Assembly: GCA_002729415.1 (NCBI GenBank)
Contig: PBXZ01000196.1
Location: 1-23,425, forward strand
DNA: 23,425 nt
Direction: 5' to 3'
DNA from: UBA9662 sp002729415
GTDB lineage: Bacteria > Poribacteria > WGA-4E > UBA9662
Below the pieces are notes generated by a model. That model had not been told where the DNA came from, ran no database searches, and saw only the letters and a list, made by a program, of their open reading frames with translations. The position numbers and the translations under genes were made by a program. Shown here one piece after another: positions 14,037 through 21,266 of this stretch (position 1 is its first letter; each line of letters starts with the position of its first letter).

Positions 14037-15956
14037 CTAGAACAAGAAACGGTACATCGGTTGCGCTGAAAGAATACCGAGCAGGCTCCAAAATGTGCCA
14101 ATAATGAATTCGCCCAGCACAATACCCAAGAAAAAAGGGATAGCCCCACGGTGCCATTTTCGGCCGCCATACTTGAGGATGATCCATTTTAGGAACCAAC
14201 CGACAAAGATTGATCCGATCATTGGATTAATAGCCCAGCTTCCAGAGATAGCATAACCCACAGGGTGCAAATTCCACCAGAGGAAGTTCATCCTCACGGC
14301 TGAGAGCAATATGGTAACCCAGAAACCAATTCCAACAAAAACCATCGCTGAAATATCAGGTGGAGTGGCAAAACTCAACCAGCGTTCCAACCGGCCGAAA
14401 GACTCGTTGGCAAATACCGGCCTCCCGCCTTCCGAGTAGCTGATGGCTAGAAAAGCCCAGAACGATGAGAGTGCACCTAGGCCGGAAGCAAAAATCATCA
14501 ACAGGAAAAATCGCGACAAGGGAATATTTGCCACGTTGGCAAGTTTGAAACCTTCAAGTTGATGTGGCATTGCGTGCGACCGATGTGCTCGATTCAAGAA
14601 ATAAAGGTAAGCGAAACCAGTTAAATTCGCTGCGCCAACACGACGCACACCGAACATACGTGGCAAAATTTCATCTGGTCCAATAAAGTGTAGATCGTGA
14701 ACTGGCGAACCAAGTTCGGCACGAAGACGAGTGATGGCGATAGAAATGGCAAGCCAAATGGCAAAAAACAGAATAATCATCCATGAAGACATCCCAATCT
14801 TGAGACAGAAAAACATCNTAAAAGTTAAACCGATGATGANACCAAGAAAGGCGGTACGATAAGAAACTGAATCTTTCTGATCATCTTGTNGAGATTGAAA
14901 CAGACAGTTTACNGCATATCTTAAGTGCCTGCGNCTCATCCAAAGNGCGAAGATNCAAAGCCCTAGNTATGCACCATGCGATTGTTCTGCTTCATATGGN
15001 AATCGCACTAANGCNCGCCATCCCATGACTGANCCTATTAACCTNTCTAGTCGCCAAATTAACCAAAAAGCCCAGCANGAAAAGGAAAGATCAAGCGGAA
15101 TGAAAAATGACAGNCCAACTCCAAAGGGAAAGATAGCCATTGGACTCCAACCAATTGCGTTCCAAGGAGGATCAGTAAAAATNCGACGTAGNTCNTATAG
15201 TTTCCCNCCTAGACTAGGAACTGAAGGNAAAAGGAAATTCAATCCGTTGACAATATCTATNGAGGCACCAACCATCAATCCAACCCACATCCATGGTGAT
15301 TTAAAGAATCTTCCCTTNGGNTATGTCATTTCAAGCGGAAGTTGGATGATAGGATAACTGAGACGTTCAGACTCAACCCANTGCTTTCTNAGGATNACAC
15401 TAATACANAGCATAACGAGATGTAGTGCTAGNATGAAAGCNCACCACCAAAAAACAATGGGGANCCANACGCTNAAATTNATAGGATGATAAATCGATGA
15501 AAANCCCTGATAGTANCCCTCCATTACNCGTTTNTCACNNANCGTNAGCCAATCAGGNATATAACGGTGAAAAAGACCTATCCAGTCGTTTTCCGGGGTT
15601 GCAAACCANTGTGCATGTCCAATTAAAGGGATAAGCACCAGAATCCGATCAACACCTGCAATTCCCGACCCGATCGATACGCAAGTATAAACCGTCAACA
15701 ATTCAATACGGTTTAATATCATGTCTTTGCCGATTTGATTCCTAGTTTTATTCAGGATGGCATTAAGAACCAATAAAACAAGAATGGTGAAGATAGCATT
15801 AAAAAACAAGGAAATTTGTGTTGGGCTGGCGTTCCGGCGCAATATTGAAGCTACTACCCACCAGCAATTAAGTGGCACCAGCACTGTGATGAGAAATATA
15901 GTTCGTGGCCTGATCATATTGGTACGATGGTGAGGTGAATTAGATCGNAGAATCAT
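14037..15956 (-). CDS. Large multi-pass membrane protein, DUF6785/DUF6784-like
   Basis: This 639-residue integral membrane protein has many hydrophobic helices, among them IFLITVLVPLNCWWVVASIL, a LLVLNAIL region, a VFWW.AF.LALHLVM region, SSWMIILFFAIWLAISIAI, FFLLMIFASGLGALSSFWAF and the terminal AIPFFLGIVLGEFIIGTFW. Between them are ESERLSYPIIQLPLEMT and a YEAEQSHGA.LGL stretch, which I recognise from uncharacterised DUF6785/DUF6784 proteins common in Planctomycetes and Poribacteria. Their layout recalls oligopeptide-transporter-like proteins, but no substrate is established. Start is ATG 15956 or ATG 15917; neither has a clear ribosome site. Ambiguous bases cluster at 14818-15550. It shares no operon with the radical SAM unit, because an intrinsic terminator lies between them. 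Confidence 0.75.
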   Translation of the reverse strand: MIXRSNSPHHRTNMIRPRTIFLITVLVPLNCWWVVASILRRNASPTQISLFFNAIFTILVLLVLNAILNKTRNQIGKDMILNRIELLTVYTCVSIGSGIAGVDRILVLIPLIGHAXWFATPENDWIGLFHRYXPDWXTXXXKXVMEXYYQXFSSIYHPXNXSXWXPIVFWWXAFXLALHLVMXCISXIXRKXWVESERLSYPIIQLPLEMTXXKGRFFKSPWMWVGLMVGAXIDIVNGLNFLXPSVPSLXGKLXXLRXIFTDPPWNAIGWSPMAIFPFGVXLSFFIPLDLSFXCWAFWLIWRLXRLIXSVMGWXXLVRXPYEAEQSHGAXLGLXIFXLWMXRRHLRYXVNCLFQSXQDDQKDSVSYRTAFLGXIIGLTFXMFFCLKIGMSSWMIILFFAIWLAISIAITRLRAELGSPVHDLHFIGPDEILPRMFGVRRVGAANLTGFAYLYFLNRAHRSHAMPHQLEGFKLANVANIPLSRFFLLMIFASGLGALSSFWAFLAISYSEGGRPVFANESFGRLERWLSFATPPDISAMVFVGIGFWVTILLSAVRMNFLWWNLHPVGYAISGSWAINPMIGSIFVGWFLKWIILKYGGRKWHRGAIPFFLGIVLGEFIIGTFWSLLGILSAQPMYRFLF

Positions 15957-16027
15957 TGAACTTGTGCCATATTATGCTCGCAGAAGTGAAATTTAATCTA
16001 GTGTTCCAAGGTCAATTTAATTCCCAA

Positions 16028-16063
16028 ATAAAAAAAGCCCTCATCGTTGATACGAGAAGGCTT
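16028..16063 (-). terminator. Intrinsic terminator of the ferredoxin-radical SAM operon
   Basis: On the minus strand AAGCCTTC at 16063-16056 pairs with the downstream GA..GGGCTT near 16042-16035, with a further CGT/ACG pairing around an ATCA loop. The stem runs straight into a run of seven Ts (16036-16030). It lies about 32 bases after the radical SAM stop at 16095. Stem plus U-run is the classical intrinsic layout. Confidence 0.8.
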
Positions 16064-16094
16064 ACAGAAATAGATTATAATTAAAGTTTAGGAT

Positions 16095-17324
16095 CTACGC
16101 AGATCTGCCCTTTTTGCGTTTCGGTTTTGGGCGGGATCTAGCATTCCGTGTTTTTTGTTGTTGCATGATGGGTATAATCGAATCTGCAGTCTGNCCATTC
16201 TCAAGAGCCACTGCCATTAGCTTCATTGGAGTGTCAATATGGTTAAAAAACATCTTGTACCCTTCACAGAGGTAATTCAACCCGGGGTCACCATCAGGTG
16301 TATCGATAAATCGATTTTTGGGACACCCCCCATTACAAACAAAACGGACCTCACAATCAAGGCAATAAGGAGGTAGNGTATCTTTCTTATCNTCACCAAA
16401 TTTACGTTGGAACGGTAGATNGATGATATCGGTAATCGGTGTTTCCCCAATATTCCCAACCAGATATTCCGGTGTGACATAATGNTCGCACGCATATACA
16501 TCCCCATTATGTTCCATTGCCATTGCGTCCCCACATGTTTCNTTAAATATGCATAAGCTCGGTTTGAACCCAAGCCANGCTTCTAAAGAAACATCAAAGA
16601 TCTGGATGAAAATCTTACCGATATCTGCTTTGACCCATTCATCAAATACAGCACACAAAAAACGACCATATTGCTTAGGGTTAACAGATCTAGGAGATAC
16701 TTCTGAACCATCTCCGAAATGTTCGACAATTGGAATAAATTGTATGAACTGAGCACCAAGACTTTTAAAGTAATTGTAGATTTGAACGGGATAATCNCCA
16801 TTGTAATTGTTTACAACACAGAGAATATTGTAATCGACCTGATGTTTTTGAAACAGTTTTAAGCCCCTGATGACATCAGCAGAAGAGGGCTCGCCTTTTT
16901 TGCCGAAACGATAATGATCATGCAACTTTGATGGCCCATCAATGCTAATTCCGATTANAAAATTGTTCTGTTTAAAAAAGGTTGCCCATTCATCATTGAT
17001 GATTGTACCATTCGTTTGAAGCGAATTTCGGATAGTCATTCCCGAAGGCCGATATTTGTCCTGCAATTCTACAGCTTTTCGAAAGAACTCTATTCCCATC
17101 AGAGTCGGTTCCCCTCCCTGCCAGGCAAAAGTCACTTCTGGGAATGTTGATTGTGTCTCGATATACTGACGAATATAATTTTCTAGCGTCGATTCTTTCA
17201 TCCGAAACGACTTCGTCTCAGGATAAAGATCCTCTTTCTCCAAATAATAGCAATACTCACAATCTAGGTTACAGATTGCTCCAATCGGCTTGGTCATTAC
17301 ATGAAACGGTTTTTGCTGTTTCAT
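16095..17324 (-). CDS. Anaerobic sulfatase-maturating radical SAM/SPASM enzyme
   Basis: The 409-residue protein has the radical SAM motif CNLDCEYC (Cys18, 22, 25), QGGEP near 69-73, and a SPASM domain with all eight ligands expected for two auxiliary clusters: Cys258, 264, 279, 321, 324, 330, 334 and 353. The residue after Cys279 is encoded by GAN (Asp or Glu), the position of the general-base Asp of known sulfatase maturases. The family oxidises an active-site Cys or Ser of sulfatases to formylglycine, without oxygen. The end has a long Lys/Arg-rich tail (RNARSRPKPKRKKGRSA) beyond the normal family end, unusual and possibly membrane- or nucleic-acid-facing. It is the last gene of a five-gene unit with a ferredoxin and membrane proteins. 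No sulfatase gene is in the window, so a related peptide substrate remains possible. Confidence 0.88.
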   Translation of the reverse strand: MKQQKPFHVMTKPIGAICNLDCEYCYYLEKEDLYPETKSFRMKESTLENYIRQYIETQSTFPEVTFAWQGGEPTLMGIEFFRKAVELQDKYRPSGMTIRNSLQTNGTIINDEWATFFKQNNFXIGISIDGPSKLHDHYRFGKKGEPSSADVIRGLKLFQKHQVDYNILCVVNNYNXDYPVQIYNYFKSLGAQFIQFIPIVEHFGDGSEVSPRSVNPKQYGRFLCAVFDEWVKADIGKIFIQIFDVSLEXWLGFKPSLCIFXETCGDAMAMEHNGDVYACXHYVTPEYLVGNIGETPITDIIXLPFQRKFGXDKKDXLPPYCLDCEVRFVCNGGCPKNRFIDTPDGDPGLNYLCEGYKMFFNHIDTPMKLMAVALENXQTADSIIPIMQQQKTRNARSRPKPKRKKGRSA

Positions 17325-17371
17325 TTCGAATTTCCATTATTTAGTTAATAGAATANGAGTCTTNTACAAAC

Positions 17372-17497
17372 CTATTTAAACAANCACCATAAAAAATAAA
17401 CACCAANGACAATCATAATCATTGCGCCGCCGACAAGAGTATATGCCGCACGCTCAAATCCTTTTTTGCCNGAATCAAATTTTAAGATTTTTCTCAC
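17372..17497 (-). CDS. 41-residue single-pass membrane micropeptide
   Basis: A GTG at 17497 overlaps the stop of the preceding small gene by four bases (GTGA), an arrangement typical of coupled translation. The 41-residue product has a basic N-terminus (RKILKF, GKKGFER) followed by one membrane helix (ALVGGAMIMIV-like, to GVYFLW) and ends at the TAG at 17372-17374. I recognise no family. The next gene, the radical SAM enzyme, starts 47 bases on. Support is position, overlap and the membrane-helix pattern; it is too short for homology judgement by eye. Confidence 0.55.
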   Translation of the reverse strand: MRKILKFDXGKKGFERAAYTLVGGAMIMIVXGVYFLWXLFK

Positions 17498-17658
17498 GAT
17501 CTAGCCAGGAAACGCTCCGTCATCCAACCCATCAAAAAAATTAACAACCCTATGCCACCAAGTCTTGGATCCATTAANTTAGGAAACTCTGTTACAAAAC
17601 CAACCCCTACCGCAANAAGTCCCGTCGCTTGAATTACTTTCGCCAAATAGAACAACAT
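17494..17658 (-). CDS. 54-residue two-helix membrane micropeptide
   Basis: An ATG at 17658 opens a 54-residue frame ending TGA at 17494-17496. It has two hydrophobic segments (LAKVIQATGL.AVGVGF and IGLLIFLMGWM) joined by a short loop with TEFP and DPRLGG, and ends in TERFLARS. It begins 10 bases after the four-helix membrane gene and overlaps the next small gene by four bases, so it is very probably co-translated. No family is recognised. The pattern of two helices with a polar loop fits a small subunit of a membrane complex. Confidence 0.65.
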   Translation of the reverse strand: MLFYLAKVIQATGLXAVGVGFVTEFPXLMDPRLGGIGLLIFLMGWMTERFLARS

Positions 17659-17668
17659 TCCGAATGAA

Positions 17669-18151
17669 CTATTTATTCAGGTCGAGCTTACTAAGCTCGA
17701 TAAAAATCATCGTGTTTTCTTTGAAAGAGCGGTGTTGAATGCCAATCGTTTTGACAAAGTGGANAATTGTAACNAGAAATAGCCCGCCATGAAACCANGG
17801 GTGAATCATGCGAGTATGTACGGCACCACCAATAACAAAGACGACCATTAATAGTAAAATATTCAGAAGCGTGGGTGGGTAAATTACTCGCTTAATACCA
17901 ACAGATCTCTGATGATATTCTGGATCAAGATGGTGCATTTGAGAGAATTCCTTGATACTACTACCAGTTCCAACAAAGAAAAAGATGATCAAAGTTTCGG
18001 TGAGCAAGTACACCATAGCGGCAACAAGTGCGAACGTTTGGTGTGTTACACCTAAAACACTAAAATCCCAATAACCTTGAATTCCTGTTAGTCCTACCAN
18101 ACAAAAAGAAATGCCCGTTAAAAGATAACAGGCATACATAAACCACCACAT
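17669..18151 (-). CDS. Four-helix integral membrane protein of unknown family
   Basis: The 160-residue product has about four membrane helices: WWFMYACYLLTGISF, FALVAAMVYLLTETLIIFFF, LLNILLLMVVFVIGGA and a last one around HGGLF.VTI.HFVKTIG. Between and beside them are histidines (VTHQTF, QMHHLDPEYH, VHTRMIH, WFHGG, HFVK, IQH), some of which could bind haem or metal, as in small cytochrome b-type anchors; this is inference. It starts 25 bases after the ferredoxin gene and is followed 10 bases later by a micropeptide, so it is the second gene of the operon. Its proximity to a dicluster ferredoxin suggests a membrane redox module. Confidence 0.72.
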   Translation of the reverse strand: MWWFMYACYLLTGISFCXVGLTGIQGYWDFSVLGVTHQTFALVAAMVYLLTETLIIFFFVGTGSSIKEFSQMHHLDPEYHQRSVGIKRVIYPPTLLNILLLMVVFVIGGAVHTRMIHXWFHGGLFXVTIXHFVKTIGIQHRSFKENTMIFIELSKLDLNK

Positions 18152-18176
18152 TATTTAGATTCCACAACAGAAAATA

Positions 18177-18614
18177 CTAATCTGCAGCCTCTTGAACCTC
18201 AGGAGTAAATGTATTTGTTATCNCAACTTCGGGGAATCTTTCCTCAAATTCCTCTAGTGGAACCATTCGAATAGCATCCCACGTCAACTTGGTGCACACA
18301 CGAGCACAGATCGAACAACCAATACACTCATTATATCGAACCTGCACTGGAGGTATAANGATATTATACTTTTCATGTGGTACTAGCTCAATGCAATCAA
18401 CAGGACAAAACGGTATACATACTTGACAACCGGTGCAATTATCCTCATCAATAATTGCCATCACTTTTGGCTTTCTTTTTTTATGAACAATTTCATCTGG
18501 AAACTCAGCAATCGACCTGTAATGCTCATAAGGCTTAGCCTTGATTGTCTTCTTTGGTGCAGCAGATNGATTTTCGGCGTCTTTATTTTTTGAGAAGAGA
18601 TTCTTTAACCACAT
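18177..18614 (-). CDS. Dicluster [4Fe-4S] ferredoxin
   Basis: The 145-residue soluble protein has two complete [4Fe-4S] motifs: Cys60, 63, 66, 70 (CTGCQVCIPFCPVDC) and Cys97, 100, 103, 107 (CIGCSICARVC). A long basic N-terminal stretch with FSKNKD and KKRKPK precedes them and an acidic tail (EEFEERFPE) follows. AAGGA sits eight bases before the ATG. It should pass low-potential electrons between a donor and a partner enzyme. As first gene of a unit that ends in a radical SAM enzyme, it is a plausible electron source for that enzyme, possibly through the membrane protein next to it. The second cluster motif is followed by TKLTWDA rather than the usual CP, but all four Cys are kept. Confidence 0.88.
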   Translation of the reverse strand: MWLKNLFSKNKDAENXSAAPKKTIKAKPYEHYRSIAEFPDEIVHKKRKPKVMAIIDEDNCTGCQVCIPFCPVDCIELVPHEKYNIXIPPVQVRYNECIGCSICARVCTKLTWDAIRMVPLEEFEERFPEVXITNTFTPEVQEAAD

Positions 18615-18640
18615 TCCAACAATCCTTAATTAATAACAAA

Positions 18641-18653
18641 GACTTAATAAGTC
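18641..18653. promoter_or_regulatory. 13-base palindrome upstream of the ferredoxin operon
   Basis: GACTTAATAAGTC has six-base perfect arms around one A. It is 27-39 bases before the ferredoxin ATG on the minus strand, a place fitting an operator or an upstream leader hairpin. It does not match any regulator site I know. Confidence 0.3.
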
Positions 18654-18932
18654 CTGCAGTAAAGAATAACAAAAAGTCAAAATACATTGCAAATAAATTG
18701 CCCCTTCCTTCTAAGAATTGGACTGATCGAAACACAAGAATCTGCCACTGTATGGTCTTGGCTTCGCTGCTTCATCCTAAATGCCAATCATAGCAAGACA
18801 TATCACAACTGTCAATTTAAATAAATATGAATTCAGGCTGCTTTCTGATAAAATTAACACTGATGTTTAGCAACATCCTAACTACTACTAAATACCCTTG
18901 ACTAAATTTATTGCCTCATAATGTTTTCACAA

Positions 18933-18958
18933 TTGGTCTTTTTTTATCTTAAGACCAA
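18933..18958. repeat. Inverted repeat TTGGTCTT/AAGACCAA
   Basis: Eight-base perfect arms lie around a 10-base T-rich spacer. No U-run follows on either strand, so a terminator role is doubtful. It may be a regulator site or fortuitous in AT-rich DNA. Confidence 0.35.
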
Positions 18959-19424
18959 AAAATGACTGATGGATCAAACTCATTTCCACTTCGTTCAGCC
19001 TTACACTCACTATGTTGGAGAGCTATCCATTCTCTGTAAGGCAGAAACTTCTTATACATTTACATTGAAACCAATAAGAATTTTCGACCTGATGGAGCGA
19101 TACACTACGATAGGAATGATTCCATTCTGACAAGTGATACTAACAGAATTTTTCCAACGATACAGATACTCGAATTCACAAAAAATGTGGTGCCTATATG
19201 AAATGGCACAAGGTGTTTAAATCATAGAATTTAACCTGAAAAAATATCCCATTCGACAAGAATTCATCTCCTATTCAGTTTGAAGGTTCTTCCGAGACCC
19301 ACTTGGGTTGTAAGTGGATTTTGGTTTTTTATTGGGCACGTTTAATTACAACATTCCCATCAGTTTAAGACTTCAGATTGTCTGTTTCATTTTTTTATGT
19401 TGATTGGTAGATTGGTACTTTCTC

Positions 19425-21188
19425 GTGAAGATAAAAGAAAACATCTCTGTTATGTTGAAACAAGCGCTCGCACATCATCAGGTTGGTCATATCGATCAAG
19501 CTGAACTTGCCTATAAAGAAATCTTGAGACTTTCACCAGAAAACCCAGACGCTTTGCACTTTTTGGGGCTTATCGCTTACCAAAACCAAGACTACGATAT
19601 AGCCACCAATCTGATTATGAAAGCTATCGGCATAAACCCCAACAATCCAATATTTTTCCGACATCTAGGGCAAACTTTTCAAAAACAAAATAAATTGGAC
19701 CAAGCAATAAATTCTTATCAGCAAGCAATCAAGATCAATCCAAAATACACCGAAGCATATAATAATCTTGGAGAACTTTTTTATCTCAAAAATAAATTGG
19801 ATCAAGCAATAAATCTCTTTCAAAAATCAATTTCTCTCAACTCAAATGTGGCCAGTACTCATTATCTACTAGGTAACCTATTTGGAGAAAAAGGGGAACC
19901 TTCTCGGGCATTTAAAGCGTATCAAAAAGCAATTGTCTTAAATCCAAAACATGCTGAGGCACACTGTAAGATCGGCGACATTTTTCAAGAACAGGGAAAC
20001 TTAGATCAAGCAATTAACTCATATCATATGGCCTTAGATTCCTGTCCTGATCTTGCGGAGGGGCACAATAATTTAGGTAGTGTTCTAAAAAAGAAAAATC
20101 AGTTAGATGCTGCAATTGTTGCATTCGAGAAAGCTATTGAGACTAATCCGAAACACGTAAGAGCATACAGCAACTTGGGAGCGACACTAGTTGAAAAAAA
20201 TAAACTAGAGGAAGCAACGCAACATTTTGAAAAAGCCTTATCTCTTAACCCCAATTTTGCCGATGTACATTTCAATCAGGCAATCATACTTCTGTTGCAG
20301 GGGAGGTTAAAAGCAGGTTGGGAAAAGTATGAGTGGCGATGGGATTCAATTCAAAAATCCCAAAAACGAGACTTTAAACAATTATTGTGGGATGGAACTT
20401 CTTTAAAAGGTAAAACGATATTGGTACACACTGAACAGGGATTCGGAGACGCTATCCAATTTGTCCGTTATGTTGACCTTGTGTGTGACTTGGATACAAC
20501 TGTAATTGTCGAGTGTGAAGCTGAATTAAAAACACTTTTCAAAAGTATAGGTCGTATTGATAAATTAATGACCAAAGGAGAAAAAATACACAGTTTTGAT
20601 GTCCATGTGCCTCTTCTTAGTCTGCCACATATTTTTGGGACAACTCTCAAAAATATCCCAGCTAAAACCCCATATCTCTATCCGGATACGAAAACAAATT
20701 CTATCCTTCTATCAAATAACAACCACAAGTTCAAAATCGGTATCGCTTGGACAGGTAATCCCGAACACATTAATGATCATAATAGATCCGTAGACCTTAA
20801 ACAATTTGGATGCTTATTAGATGTAGGAGACTGTGAGTTTTTCAGTCTACAAGTAGGAGAACACAGCGAGGATATAAAGCAGTGTGGATACCACCATATT
20901 ATCAAAGATCTAGGAAAACAGTTTACTAATTTCCATCATACAGCGTCCGTCATACTCCAATTGGATCTGGTTATCAGTGTTGATACTGCGGTAGCTCACT
21001 TAGCAGGCGCGCTCGGCAAACCTGTCTGGACATTGTTACCTTTCATGCCAGACTGGCGATGGATGCTTAATCGTTCGGATTCGCCATGGTATCCTTCTAT
21101 GACACTTTTTCGCCAAAAGGAAATTGGAAATTGGACTCCTGTTTTTGAGCAACTAAAATTGGCACTGACACGATGTTCCCAGAATTAG
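19425..21188 (+). CDS. TPR-repeat protein with GT9/heptosyltransferase-like C-terminal domain (copy A)
   Basis: The 587-residue protein has eight 34-residue TPR units (for example QTFQKQNKLDQAINSYQQAI) over about residues 10-290, a GWEKYEWRWD linker, and a C-terminal glycosyltransferase-B-type domain. Its motifs are KTILVHTEQGFGDAIQFVRY near the start of the domain, KIGIAWTGNPEH, and VDTAVAHLAGALGKPVWTLL near the end. This layout is common for TPR proteins with glycosyltransferase family 9 resemblance; acceptor and sugar are unknown, but protein or surface glycan modification is plausible. The GTG at 19425 is chosen because the resulting N-terminus has the same length as copy B before the first TPR. 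A TTG at 19404 and ATG at 19452 are in frame. No ribosome site is obvious. It is first of three tandem paralogues. Confidence 0.82.
   Translation: MKIKENISVMLKQALAHHQVGHIDQAELAYKEILRLSPENPDALHFLGLIAYQNQDYDIATNLIMKAIGINPNNPIFFRHLGQTFQKQNKLDQAINSYQQAIKINPKYTEAYNNLGELFYLKNKLDQAINLFQKSISLNSNVASTHYLLGNLFGEKGEPSRAFKAYQKAIVLNPKHAEAHCKIGDIFQEQGNLDQAINSYHMALDSCPDLAEGHNNLGSVLKKKNQLDAAIVAFEKAIETNPKHVRAYSNLGATLVEKNKLEEATQHFEKALSLNPNFADVHFNQAIILLLQGRLKAGWEKYEWRWDSIQKSQKRDFKQLLWDGTSLKGKTILVHTEQGFGDAIQFVRYVDLVCDLDTTVIVECEAELKTLFKSIGRIDKLMTKGEKIHSFDVHVPLLSLPHIFGTTLKNIPAKTPYLYPDTKTNSILLSNNNHKFKIGIAWTGNPEHINDHNRSVDLKQFGCLLDVGDCEFFSLQVGEHSEDIKQCGYHHIIKDLGKQFTNFHHTASVILQLDLVISVDTAVAHLAGALGKPVWTLLPFMPDWRWMLNRSDSPWYPSMTLFRQKEIGNWTPVFEQLKLALTRCSQN
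20899..21119 (+). repeat. 3' block shared with second TPR-glycosyltransferase gene (copy A)
   Basis: This 221-base block matches 22330-22550 with about 13 differences by hand alignment, near 94% identity. The flanking 160 bases just upstream match at only about 73%. The step in similarity inside the coding sequence suggests gene conversion between paralogues. Confidence 0.7.
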
Positions 21189-21266
21189 GTGTTTTGTTTC
21201 ACAGTTCTTAAATTACAAAATTTCCCATATTAAAACACATCTTGAAGGAATCAACAGTCGGCAATA

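Larger units (their letters stand above)
18615..19424. other. Long non-coding stretch between divergent units
   Basis: About 800 AT-rich bases separate the ferredoxin operon from the TPR array. I found no convincing coding frame on either strand and no RNA gene fold. The stretch must contain both promoters. It holds several inverted repeats: 18641-18653, TTGGTCTT/AAGACCAA at 18933-18958 and CCACTT/AAGTGG at 19299-19317 followed by T-rich sequence. Almost no ambiguous bases occur here, unlike the left of the window. Confidence 0.5.

Noticed and set aside
15025..15357. Plus-strand open frame of 110 codons
   Set aside because: It is antisense to membrane helices of the DUF6785-like gene and rich in Pro and Lys as expected from such a shadow.
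18545..18793. Plus-strand open frame of 82 codons across the ferredoxin start
   Set aside because: It overlaps a certain ferredoxin start and its promoter region, with no homology.
18898..18922. TTGACT and CATAAT as a promoter
   Set aside because: The spacer is only 13 bases, too short for a sigma70-type promoter.
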